Origin: Clostridiales bacterium
GTDB lineage: Bacteria > Bacillota > Clostridia > Oscillospirales > Oscillospiraceae
Direction of reading: 5' to 3'
Assembly: GCA_021203685.1 (NCBI GenBank)
Contig: JAJQAS010000246.1
Location: 3,752-12,421 of the forward strand
DNA length: 8,670 nt
Shown here: positions 1 to 6,605 of the stretch, in pieces
How the letters are laid out: each line of letters starts with the position of its first letter
Position numbering within the stretch: the stretch's first letter is position 1
Made by a program: the position numbers and the translations under genes
Notes under the pieces: model-generated
The model's database searches: none
What the model was told of the DNA's origin: nothing
The model's input: the letters and a program-made list of their open reading frames with translations, nothing else

Positions 1-1340
1 CCTTTGTAGAACATCTCCTTGACGTGGGGCAGGTCCTTTTCCGGCACGCCGGGGCCGTGGTCCCGGATGCGGATGACCACCATCTCCTCCTCCGGGTCGG
101 CGGACAGGTCGATTTGGATGAGCTGGCCTGGGCCGCCGTGCTTGGCGGCGTTGTCCAGCACGTTGGAGAACACCTGGCGCAGCCGTTCCGGGTCGCCGGG
201 GATGGGGTCCAGCTCCCCGGCCCGGTCGGTGTACTCCAGCCGAATGTTCTGCTTGCGGTAGAACTGGCGGTAGGTGAACACGGCGTCCTCGAACTCCGCC
301 TGAATGTCCACCGGCTCCACGTTCAGGGTGAACCGCCCGTCCTCAATGCGGGAGAACTCCAGCAGTTCCTCCACCATCTTGGACAAGCGCTTGCCCTCGC
401 TGACGATGATGGAGAGGCCCTTGCGGACGCTCTCCTCGTCGGCGATCTCGCCGGTGAGCAGGGTCTCGCTCCAGCCGTTGATGGCGGTCAGGGGGGTGCG
501 CAGTTCGTGGGAGACCGAGGAGATGAACTCAGACTTCATCCGCTCTGTCTCGCTGATTTTGGTGGACATGTTGTTGATGGCGTCGATGAGGGAGCCAATT
601 TCATCGTTGTAGTGTTTCTCGATTTGGATGCCGTAGCTGCCCCCGGCGATGGCCCTGGTGGTGTCAGTGATGCGGGAGATGGGCTCGATGATGGAACGGA
701 TAAAGTAGATGTTGACGAGATAGACCAGGCACAGGATGACCGCCGCCACCGCCATGACCAGGAGAACCATGACGATGATCTGCCGGTCGGCCACGGAAAG
801 GCTGGTGACCAGCCGCATGACCCCCCGCACCTCCCCGTTGTGGATGATGGGGCAGGAGACGGCCATGATGCGCTCATTGGTGTCCGGGTTGCGTCCCACC
901 CAGTAGGACAGGGTCTGGTTGGTTATGGCGCTGTCGATGTCGCTGGTGCCGGGGGTGCTGCCGGCGGTCAGGCCATAGGAGGACAGGATGATCTGGCCCC
1001 GGGTGTTGATGAATTGCAGCTCCAGCTTGTCCCGGTCGTCGAAGTCGTTGATGTAGTAGTTGGCCATGCTGAGATAGGTGGTCTCGTCGGTGGCGTAGCT
1101 GGAGAAAAAGTCGCTGGCGGCTTTGGCCTTGTTCTCCAGGCCGGAGCGCATACTGGAGTAGCAATAGCTGCTGTAGAGCATGGCAAAGGCCACCACGATG
1201 ATGATCATCACCAGCAGGATGGCGGTCAGGCTGTTGATCATCCACCGGCGGCGCAGACCCTGGTGATCCACATTCAGCCAGGAGAGGAAGGGCAGCTCAA
1301 ACCGCCGTTTGGGTCTGCGTTTGGGGAAAGAAAAGGCCAA
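1..1340 (-). CDS. Membrane sensor histidine kinase (extracytoplasmic sensor, HAMP, HisKA, HATPase_c), 3' end cut by window
   Basis: Two-component sensor kinase that autophosphorylates on histidine and passes the phosphate to a response regulator. I read the frame directly from the minus strand; 446 codons are present. A first membrane segment covers about residues 36-54, then about 130 extracytoplasmic residues that look PAS/Cache-like (GQIILSS, then ISCP-type YWVGRNPD and GEVRGVMRLV stretches). The second membrane segment is about 187-212, HAMP about 213-267 (IIEPISRITD), and the HisKA H-box SVSHELRTPL has the phospho-acceptor at H278. The ATPase N-box SNVLDNAAKHG (N397) and G1 box DHGPG (D427) are present; the sequence stops at FYK, before the G2 box. 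The chosen start is TTG at 1340, preceded by GGTGA six bases upstream and just after an in-frame stop; GTG at 1271 (residue 24) is the alternative. The phosphatase gene lies 47 bp upstream with no terminator between. No response regulator is visible; it may lie beyond the left edge. Signal unknown. Confidence 0.93.
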   Translation of the reverse strand, partial: MAFSFPKRRPKRRFELPFLSWLNVDHQGLRRRWMINSLTAILLVMIIIVVAFAMLYSSYCYSSMRSGLENKAKAASDFFSSYATDETTYLSMANYYINDFDDRDKLELQFINTRGQIILSSYGLTAGSTPGTSDIDSAITNQTLSYWVGRNPDTNERIMAVSCPIIHNGEVRGVMRLVTSLSVADRQIIVMVLLVMAVAAVILCLVYLVNIYFIRSIIEPISRITDTTRAIAGGSYGIQIEKHYNDEIGSLIDAINNMSTKISETERMKSEFISSVSHELRTPLTAINGWSETLLTGEIADEESVRKGLSIIVSEGKRLSKMVEELLEFSRIEDGRFTLNVEPVDIQAEFEDAVFTYRQFYRKQNIRLEYTDRAGELDPIPGDPERLRQVFSNVLDNAAKHGGPGQLIQIDLSADPEEEMVVIRIRDHGPGVPEKDLPHVKEMFYK

Positions 1341-1387
1341 GAGAATTCACCAGCTTTCGCGTAAAGGGGATGGTTTGGGGTGTGGCG

Positions 1388-2203
1388 TCACAGAAGGAAC
1401 CGCTCGATGACCTCCGCCACGCCGTCGTGGTTGTTGTCGTGTTGGGTGACATAGTTCCCGGCGGCTTTGACCTCCGCCGTGGCGTTGGCCATGGCCGCCC
1501 CCACCTGGGCGGCCCGCAGCATGGGAAGGTCGTTGTCCGCGTCGCCCACGGCGCAGGAGTTTTCGAGGGGAATGCCCAGCAGTTCGCACATCTGCCGGAT
1601 GGCATTGCCCTTGTTCAGCCCCCTGCGCACCACCTCCAGGTAGTAGGGAGAGGAGAAGAAAGAGTCCAGCGCGCCGCCGGACCAGTCGATGACCCAGTCC
1701 CGGAAGGCTTCCAGCGGGGCGCGGTCCTCCAGGTCGATGAGCAGCAGCTTCACCGGCGCTTCCGTAATGACCTCCACGCTGGGGATGACCTGGTACTCCA
1801 TGTGGATGATCCTGCAATAGCGGCGCACGGCGTAGTCATCACACCGGGGCTCCACCAGCACGTCCCGGTCGTTGTAGGTCTGGATGTGCAGCCCCCGCCG
1901 GTTGGCCTCGGCAAAGACCTGGCGCACCAGGTCCAGGGGGACGGTCTCCTGAAAGAGGATCTCCCGCCGTCCCATGTCGTAGAGGGTGCAGCCGTTGTAG
2001 GCGATGAGGTAGCAGCCAGGCGCAGTCAGGGACAGCCGTTCCGCCTGCTGGACGGCGCTGACCAGGGGGCGGCCGGTGGCGATGACCACCTTGTGGCCCA
2101 CAGCCAGGGCGCGGTCGATGGCGGCGCGGTTGCCGGGGGTGATGTCCTTCTGGTCGTTGAGCAGGGTGCCGTCCAGGTCGAGGAAGATGATTTTTTGGTC
2201 CAT
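1388..2203 (-). CDS. Cof-type HAD-superfamily hydrolase (sugar-phosphate/nucleotide phosphatase type)
   Basis: A 271-residue cytoplasmic phosphatase of the HAD superfamily, Cof/IIB subfamily, whose known members dephosphorylate sugar phosphates, flavin precursors or other small phosphomonoesters. All four HAD motifs are visible: motif I DLDGT with nucleophile D9 and general acid D11, motif II ATGRP with T43, motif III lysine K198 in LNKGNAI, and motif IV GDADND (D221, D225) for magnesium. The roughly 100-200 region between motifs II and III is the C2 cap that sets substrate choice, so the substrate cannot be named. Length is normal for the family. The ATG at 2203 follows AAAGGA about ten bases upstream. 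It is the first gene of a minus-strand unit, with a TATAAT promoter upstream and the histidine kinase downstream. Family assignment is firm; the physiological role is not known. Confidence 0.95.
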   Translation of the reverse strand: MDQKIIFLDLDGTLLNDQKDITPGNRAAIDRALAVGHKVVIATGRPLVSAVQQAERLSLTAPGCYLIAYNGCTLYDMGRREILFQETVPLDLVRQVFAEANRRGLHIQTYNDRDVLVEPRCDDYAVRRYCRIIHMEYQVIPSVEVITEAPVKLLLIDLEDRAPLEAFRDWVIDWSGGALDSFFSSPYYLEVVRRGLNKGNAIRQMCELLGIPLENSCAVGDADNDLPMLRAAQVGAAMANATAEVKAAGNYVTQHDNNHDGVAEVIERFLL

Positions 2204-2241
2204 GTCCGTTCTGTCCTTTGTCTTCGTGATAATTCCCCGAT

Positions 2242-2271
2242 ATTATATCACACCACCGCCCAATGAAGCAA
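2242..2271 (-). promoter_or_regulatory. Predicted SigA promoter of the HAD hydrolase / kinase unit
   Basis: On the minus strand a perfect -10 hexamer TATAAT lies at 2247-2242. A weak -35, TTGCTT at 2271-2266, is 18 bp away. Transcription would start near 2235, giving a leader of roughly 30 bases that contains the AAAGGA ribosome binding site. The -10 is convincing; the -35 matches only the first three consensus bases, so the promoter may be weak or activator dependent. Confidence 0.55.
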
Positions 2272-2294
2272 CCTCACCCGGGCCAAAACGCACG

Positions 2295-2316
2295 AAAAAA
2301 ACGCCGCTGGCGGCGT
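2295..2316 (-). terminator. Minus-strand intrinsic-type terminator hairpin, upstream of the HAD promoter
   Basis: The 16-bp palindrome ACGCCGCTGGCGGCGT (2301-2316) forms a 6-7 bp GC-rich stem. In minus-strand RNA it is followed at once by seven U (A-run 2295-2301 on the plus strand). There is no T-run on the plus side, so it reads as a terminator only for minus transcription. No minus-strand gene lies directly upstream, only the antisense side of the DUF3592 gene. A second palindrome, CGTATC/GATACG (2314-2331), shares three bases with this stem, so the two hairpins compete. Confidence 0.5.
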
Positions 2317-2374
2317 ATCGTCCGGGATACGAACAAACGCCCTTAAAAAGACGGGACAGAAACCGGATGAACAC

Positions 2375-2403
2375 TTGAAAACAGGGACAACAGCCTGTAT
2401 AAT
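2375..2403 (+). promoter_or_regulatory. Strong SigA-type promoter of the DUF3592 gene
   Basis: TTGAAA (2375-2380), a 17-bp spacer and TATAAT (2398-2403) give a near-consensus vegetative promoter on the plus strand. The start site would be near 2410, leaving an untranslated leader of about 120 bases before the ATG at 2531. The leader contains only a small hairpin, GCCGG/CCGGC at about 2488-2504, and the ribosome binding site; I recognise no riboswitch in it. Together with the HAD promoter and the hairpin pair this accounts for the 327-bp gene-free stretch 2204-2530. Confidence 0.75.
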
Positions 2404-2530
2404 GGAACAAAAGCACAGGGGACGGAACGGAAAATGACCGCTCCCCCGCAAAAAAACGAACGTAAATCCAAATAAAACGTGCGTTTGCCGGAGCGCGCCC
2501 GGCTGCGCCAACGAAAGGAAAGGGTACGCC

Positions 2531-3349
2531 ATGGATTTTGATATTACACAACTGTTCCTCTACGTCCCCGGGGTGGTCATCTTCCTGGTGGGCAGCAACG
2601 GCATCCGGCGGGACCGGCGGATGAAGCGGTTGGGGGCCTGCACCGAGGCCACGGTGGTCAACTGTCCCCATGTGGTCAAAAAGGACAAGCGGGGCAACGA
2701 GATTTACAACTACTACAACGTGGTGGTGGAGTACCCTGGCCCCCGGGGCGGCCCGGAGCGGCAGACGGTGAAAGCCCCTTCGGAGTACGCCGTGGGGCAG
2801 CAGGTGAAGCTGTTCAAAGACGGGGACAAATTCACTCTGGTAGAGGACGAGGAGGAGTCCTGGTTCAGCGCCTGGCCCACCGCCCTGGGGGGCGCGCTGA
2901 TGATCTTGCTGGCCCTGTTCCAGAACCAGGGCCGGGAGATGCTGGCCATGACCTGCCTGGCGGCGCTGCTGGTGGGGGCCGGCGCGGTGCTGCTCTGGCG
3001 GTACTTCGGCCTGAAAAACCGGGGCCTGGTGAAAATCGAAGCGGAGATCACCGACATCTTCACCCGCCAGCTCTCCAAAGGCTCCAAAATCCTCAAGGAT
3101 TCCAAATACACCTATTATCCCATCGTCCGCTACGAGCTGGACGGCAGGGAAAACATCCGCATGTGCAAAATCAACGCCAGCCGGGAGAATGCCTTCCCCG
3201 TTGGGGACACCCTGACCCTGTACTATGACCCCAAAAACAAGCGGGTGCTGGAGCAGAGCGCCAAAGTCAGCACCGCCATTGTGGGCGGCGTGCTGCTGGC
3301 CGTGGGGCTGCTGGCGGCGGTGAGCTTGCTTGCAGAGCTGATTGTATAA
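2531..3349 (+). CDS. Membrane protein with two DUF3592-like domains
   Basis: A 272-residue protein of unknown function. Membrane segments are at about 6-22, 112-130, 138-158 and 246-270. They frame two similar soluble, beta-rich domains: about 36-105 (EATVVNC, a YNYYNVVVEY strand, YAVGQQVKLF) and about 167-243 (EAEITDIF, a YYPIVRYELDG strand, FPVGDTLTLYYDP). Both follow the DUF3592 pattern of an (A/E)xVxx opening, a central aromatic Y-P-V-x-Y/V-E strand and a VGD/VGQ-V-x-L-Y/F turn, so the protein looks like an internal duplication. ATG at 2531 follows AGGAAAGGG seven bases upstream. It is alone on the plus strand between divergent and convergent minus-strand operons and has its own promoter and terminator. 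DUF3592 proteins have no settled role; an envelope function is only a guess. The domain call is from pattern memory, not a search. Confidence 0.85.
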   Translation: MDFDITQLFLYVPGVVIFLVGSNGIRRDRRMKRLGACTEATVVNCPHVVKKDKRGNEIYNYYNVVVEYPGPRGGPERQTVKAPSEYAVGQQVKLFKDGDKFTLVEDEEESWFSAWPTALGGALMILLALFQNQGREMLAMTCLAALLVGAGAVLLWRYFGLKNRGLVKIEAEITDIFTRQLSKGSKILKDSKYTYYPIVRYELDGRENIRMCKINASRENAFPVGDTLTLYYDPKNKRVLEQSAKVSTAIVGGVLLAVGLLAAVSLLAELIV

Positions 3350-3366
3350 ATTCGCTTTTACGCGCG

Positions 3367-3405
3367 ACAGCGCCGGAACCAAACGCGGTTCCGGCGCTGT
3401 TTTTT
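3367..3405 (+). terminator. Intrinsic terminator of the DUF3592 gene
   Basis: A perfect 14-bp stem (ACAGCGCCGGAACC at 3367-3380 and its complement at 3387-3400) with loop AAACGC is followed by six T (3400-3405). It lies 17 bp after the stop codon. On the minus strand, for the converging TRAP operon, the same hairpin is not followed by a T-run, so it should terminate efficiently only in the plus direction. Confidence 0.92.
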
Positions 3406-3434
3406 GCACTTTTTCAGTTTTTGCTAACGGGACC

Positions 3435-4475
3435 TTACTCTCCCTCGTAGGCGTCGCCCACATAGGCGAAGAACAGCTCGTCATCGTCCACGACTTCGCG
3501 GATGTCCTCGTACAGGTCCTGGGACTGCTCCTGCATATCCTCCCACAGCTCGTCGGAGATGGAGATGACCTGACAGGTGCCGCTGTTGTTGATGGTCTCG
3601 ATGCGCTCATCGGCGCGCTCCACGGCCTGTTCCCGGGCGTAGTCCCGGGCGATGGCGGCGGCCTCGTCGATGATGGCCTGCTGCTCTTCGGTCAGGCTCT
3701 GGTAGAACTCCTCGTTGGTGATGAGGGACAGCAGATGGGGCAGGTGGTTGGTCTCCACCACGTACTTCTGCACTTCATAGAACCGGCTGGAGACGATGAC
3801 CTCATAGGGGTTCTCCTGGGCGTCCACGGTGTGCTGCTCCAGGCCGGTGTACAGCTCGCTGAACGCCATGGGGGAAGGGTTGGCGCCCAGGGCGCTCCAA
3901 AAGGCCATGTGGTAGGAGTTCTCCATGGTGCGAATTTTGATACCGGAGAAGTCGGCCAGGGAGGTGATCTCCTTGTTGGTGGTCATGACCCGGAAGTTCT
4001 GGTCGGCCATGGCCAGCAGGCGGAAGCCGCCCTCGGCGTAAATTTCGTTGATTTTGGTCATAAAGGTGTCGTCGTCCAGCACCTCATGCAGCTCGTCCAG
4101 GGTGCTGAACACGCAGGGGGCGTCGAACAGGCACAGCCGGGGCAGGTAGCTGACCTGGGGGGCGGTGTTCTGCACCACGAAGGGAATGTCGCCCCACTGG
4201 CAGGACTCGATGAGTTCGGTATCGCTGCCCAGGGTGGAGTTGTGGTAGACGGTGATGGACATTTCCCCGCCGGACAGCTCCTCCACCGCCTCCGCGAACT
4301 TCTCCGCGTAGAGGCCGGTGACGGTGTCCTCCGGGCTGGCGGTGCCCAGCACCCAGGAGTGGGCCCAGGCGTCGGTGTCGGTCTCCGAATCGCCGCAGGC
4401 GGTCAGGGCGGCTGCCATGCCGCAGGCCAGGGCGGCAGCCATCAGGCACAGGAGGAATTTTCTCAGTTTTTTCAT
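3435..4475 (-). CDS. dctP: TRAP transporter substrate-binding lipoprotein, DctP family
   Basis: Extracytoplasmic solute receptor of a tripartite ATP-independent periplasmic (TRAP) transporter, 346 residues. A lipoprotein signal peptide is clear: positive MKKLRKF, a hydrophobic core, then the lipobox LTAC with lipid-carrying C27, as expected where there is no outer membrane. The mature part shows DctP features: AEKFAEAVEELSGG near 57-70, the substrate-carboxylate arginine R182 in GIKIRTMEN, and DAQENPYEVI at 218-227. These indicate an organic acid ligand but do not say which one. ATG at 4475 follows a very strong AAAGGAGG, which starts immediately at the dctM stop codon, so the genes are translationally close (15-bp gap). 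It is the last gene of the operon, whereas P-Q-M is the commoner order. The mature protein has four cysteines besides C27 (92, 115, 121, 301), possibly disulphide forming. Confidence 0.95.
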   Translation of the reverse strand: MKKLRKFLLCLMAAALACGMAAALTACGDSETDTDAWAHSWVLGTASPEDTVTGLYAEKFAEAVEELSGGEMSITVYHNSTLGSDTELIESCQWGDIPFVVQNTAPQVSYLPRLCLFDAPCVFSTLDELHEVLDDDTFMTKINEIYAEGGFRLLAMADQNFRVMTTNKEITSLADFSGIKIRTMENSYHMAFWSALGANPSPMAFSELYTGLEQHTVDAQENPYEVIVSSRFYEVQKYVVETNHLPHLLSLITNEEFYQSLTEEQQAIIDEAAAIARDYAREQAVERADERIETINNSGTCQVISISDELWEDMQEQSQDLYEDIREVVDDDELFFAYVGDAYEGE

Positions 4476-4490
4476 CTCGTCCGTCCTCCT

Positions 4491-5778
4491 TTACACCAGG
4501 CACATACTGATGGCCGGGATAAACGTCACCAGCAGCAGCACGACCAGGAACAGCAAAATCATGGGGATGGCCTTCCTTGCGATGGACATAACGGGCACGT
4601 CGCTGAGGGAGGAGGCCACGAACAGGTTGACGCCGATGGGCGGGGTGACAAAGCCGATGGCCAGGTTGACCACCATGATGACGCCGAAGTGGACGGCGTC
4701 CAGCCCGAAGGACTCGGCAATGGGCAGCAGGATGGGGGTCAAAATCATGATGGCGGGAGAGGTGTCCAGCACCATGCCCACCACCAGCAGCAGCACGTTG
4801 ATGATGAGCAGCACGACGATCTTGTTGGAGAAGCTGCCCGCGATCCAGCTGGAGACGTTCTGCGGCACCTGCATCAGGGTCAGGATGCGGGAGAAGGCCA
4901 CGGAGGAGGCCAGCAGGAACAGGATGGGGGCGTAGGTGCGGGTGGCGTTCACCATGATCTCCCACAGATCCCGGAGCTTCAGGGTGCGGTAGACGAACAG
5001 GCTGATGATGAGGGAGTACAGCACAGCGATGCAGGCCGCCTCGGTGGGGGAGGTGACGCCGGAATAGATGCACCCCAGGATGATGATGGGGGGTCAGCAG
5101 TGCCCAGAAGGAGCGGAACAGCACCGAGCGGAAGCCCTCCGCGTGGAGCTCATCCACCACCTTGCCGATGGCGGCCTTGTCCTCGCCGTGGCGCTTGCAG
5201 TAGAAGATGGAGTAGCCGATGAGAACGGCGGCGATCATGAAGCCGGGGATGATACCGGCGATAAACAGCGAGCTGACCGACGCGCCGGAGGCCTGGCCGT
5301 AGAGGATGAAGGGAATGGAGGGCGGGATGATGACCCCCAGGCCGCCGGCCACGGCCACCAGCGACACGGCGAACTTCTTGTCGTAGCCCATCTCCAGCAT
5401 GATGGGGATGGTCATGGACCCCACCGCCGCCACGGTGGCGGGGGCGGAGCCGGAGATGGCCCCGAAGAACAGACAGGTGATGACCACCGCGCAGGGAATA
5501 CCGGCGGTGCGGTTGCCGATGAAGTAGGAGAACACGTCAAACAGCCGCTTGGACACGCCGCCCCGGGTCATGATGAGGCCGGAGAGGACGAACAGCGGAA
5601 TGGCCAGCAGGGTGGTCTGGTTGATGCCGCCCACCATGGCCCGGAGGACGTACACGCCGGAGACGGTGACGGTGGAGGAGAGCAGGCTGGGGAGCATACT
5701 GCCCACGGCCACGGCGATGCCCACCGGGACGGCCAGGCACAGCAGCACCACAAAGATGAGGATGACCAGCGCTGTCAT
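4491..5778 (-). pseudogene. dctM: TRAP transporter large permease DctM, interrupted by an apparent 1-base frameshift
   Basis: The large membrane subunit that carries the sodium-coupled transport path. The ATG at 5778 opens a frame with clear DctM motifs: AIPLFVLSG (59-67), GAISGSAPATVAAVGSM (106-122) and GVIIPPSIPFILYG (148-161). After P230 the frame goes astray in a run of six C on the coding strand (plus-strand G-run 5088-5093). The correct continuation, IIILGCIYSGVTSPTEAA, ending in the MCLV terminus, is in another frame that stops with TAA at 4491-4493. Removing one C gives a seamless protein of 428 residues, the usual DctM length. Without correction the first frame runs on as nonsense to 4084, over dctP. 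The gene overlaps the dctQ stop by ATGA. The frameshift may be a homopolymer sequencing error, a real mutation, a switch, or a +1 recoding site; the otherwise perfect conservation on both sides favours error or a very recent event. Confidence 0.9.
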
Positions 5779-6266
5779 GCTTCACCGCCTCCTTTCACCG
5801 CCAGGCGAAGGTTCTCCACCCAGGCCTGGCACACCCGCACCAGCAGCAGCAGGAAGCCCACCAGCGGGGAGGACTGGATGCAGTACATGGGGATGTGGAG
5901 GGCGGAGCTGGTGGCCCCGCTGGCGATGGCCTGCCGCACGTAGGTGAAGCAGTAGGGCAGCATGATGAGGCAGAACACGATGACGATGGTGTGGCGCACC
6001 ACCTTCATCCAGGCCGCGGCCCGGGGCGGCAGCAGGTTCTGCACCTGGGTGATTTTGATGGAGATGCGCTTTTTGACGCAGTAGCTGACGGACAGGAAGG
6101 CGGACCACACCAGCAGATACCGGGTCAGTTCGTCCGTCCAGGTCAGGGAGTTGTTGAACACCCGCCGGGAGATGACCTGAGCGCTCATAAACACCACAAT
6201 GCCGATGAGCAGCAGCACCATCAGCACTTCCTCCAGTTTGTTGTCGATCAATCTTAGAATTTTCAT
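5775..6266 (-). CDS. dctQ: TRAP transporter small permease, DctQ family
   Basis: The small four-helix membrane subunit that joins DctM to form the permease. It has 163 residues, normal for the family. Membrane segments are at about 12-33, 48-65, 89-112 and 124-147. The family signature is visible: VISRRVFNNSLTWTDELTRY (31-50) followed by LLVWSAFLSVSYCVKKRISIKI, which matches the W-x-D-E-L-x-R-Y...W...F...H/R-I pattern. ATG at 6266 follows GAGGG seven bases upstream. The TGA stop overlaps the dctM ATG (ATGA), a sign of translational coupling. It is the first gene of the dctQ-dctM-dctP unit; the trp terminator lies upstream, so the unit needs its own promoter in the AT-rich stretch before it. 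Confidence 0.95.
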   Translation of the reverse strand: MKILRLIDNKLEEVLMVLLLIGIVVFMSAQVISRRVFNNSLTWTDELTRYLLVWSAFLSVSYCVKKRISIKITQVQNLLPPRAAAWMKVVRHTIVIVFCLIMLPYCFTYVRQAIASGATSSALHIPMYCIQSSPLVGFLLLLVRVCQAWVENLRLAVKGGGEA

Positions 6267-6331
6267 TTACATTCCCTCTTTCTCATAGGCAAATTCGATT
6301 GATTTCAAGATTTGACCTAACTATCGTCCCC

Positions 6332-6360
6332 AGTTTAACAAAAAGTTCACAATACTGCAA
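6332..6360 (-). promoter_or_regulatory. Candidate promoter of the TRAP operon
   Basis: On the minus strand TTGCAG (6360-6355) and TAAACT (6337-6332) are separated by 17 bp. The hexamers match consensus at 3 and 4 of 6 bases, so this is a plausible but weak SigA promoter. An AT-rich tract with seven A and seven T on either side of a short centre (6382-6399) lies just upstream and could be an UP-like element or part of an operator. I see no recognisable catabolite-repression site. The start would be near 6325, leaving a leader of about 60 bases. Confidence 0.35.
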
Positions 6361-6409
6361 GGGGAAACCTATTGGTTGAGCAAAAAAATTATTTTTTTCT
6401 CAAATCACG

Positions 6410-6450
6410 AAAAAACAGCGGGGACGCCTGGATGGGAGGCGTCCCCGCTG
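6410..6450 (-). terminator. Intrinsic terminator of the trp operon
   Basis: A perfect 14-bp stem, CAGCGGGGACGCCT (6416-6429) with its complement at 6437-6450 and a 7-base loop, is followed on the minus strand by six T (plus-strand A-run 6410-6415). It ends minus-strand transcripts coming from trpB-trpA and separates them from the TRAP operon. It lies 156 bp beyond the trpA stop because the inverted-repeat element sits between them. Confidence 0.93.
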
Positions 6451-6460
6451 GGGAAATTTT

Positions 6461-6604
6461 CAATTAGCAATGAGCAATGTGCATGAAGTAAAACGATACC
6501 TTCGTTGTCTCCCTGCGGCGAGGTGAGCCAGCCGGGTTCTGAGAGCGTTCCCGCAAAGAGCAGGGCTGAAAGTTCGTCCATTGCACATTGCACATTGCAA
6601 ATTG
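6461..6604. repeat. 144-bp MITE-like element with 23-bp terminal inverted repeats
   Basis: The left end (6461-6483) and the reverse complement of the right end (6604-6582) agree at 21 of 23 positions, both beginning CAATT. Each arm is built from degenerate 7-bp units: CAATTAG, CAATGAG, CAATGTG on the left; CAATTTG, CAATGTG, CAATGTG on the right when read inward. The inner 98 bp (6484-6581) are not repetitive and carry no convincing gene. The element begins one base after the trpA stop codon and ends before the trp terminator. No clear target-site duplication is visible. This is the structure of a small non-autonomous element or other dispersed intergenic repeat; whether copies exist elsewhere cannot be seen here. 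Confidence 0.6.
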
Positions 6605-6605
6605 A

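Noticed and set aside
24..1364. 446-codon open frame on the plus strand
   Set aside because: It is exactly antisense to the histidine kinase, low in complexity (rich in G, V, D, H, Q) and has no family signature. It is open because the real gene uses GC-rich third positions.
2243..3610. 455-codon open frame on the minus strand
   Set aside because: Antisense to the DUF3592 gene, crosses the 3367-3405 hairpin and overlaps the end of dctP; composition is not protein-like.
4084..5088. Continuation of the first dctM frame down to 4084
   Set aside because: After P230 it becomes H/R/P-rich nonsense and overlaps dctP by about 390 bp, while the true DctM C terminus lies in the other frame.
3342..5222. 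626-codon open frame on the plus strand
   Set aside because: Antisense to dctP and dctM, with H/D/G/Q-rich nonsense composition, and it begins inside the end of the DUF3592 gene and crosses its terminator.
6405..6593. 62-codon open frame on the minus strand, start inside the inverted-repeat element
   Set aside because: It crosses the repeat element and then the trp terminator stem, has no ribosome binding site and no recognisable fold; it is an accident of the repeat sequence.
6461..6604. CRISPR array, because of the short repeats at both ends
   Set aside because: The repeats are 7-bp tandem units in inverted orientation at the two ends, without regular spacers; no cas gene is present.
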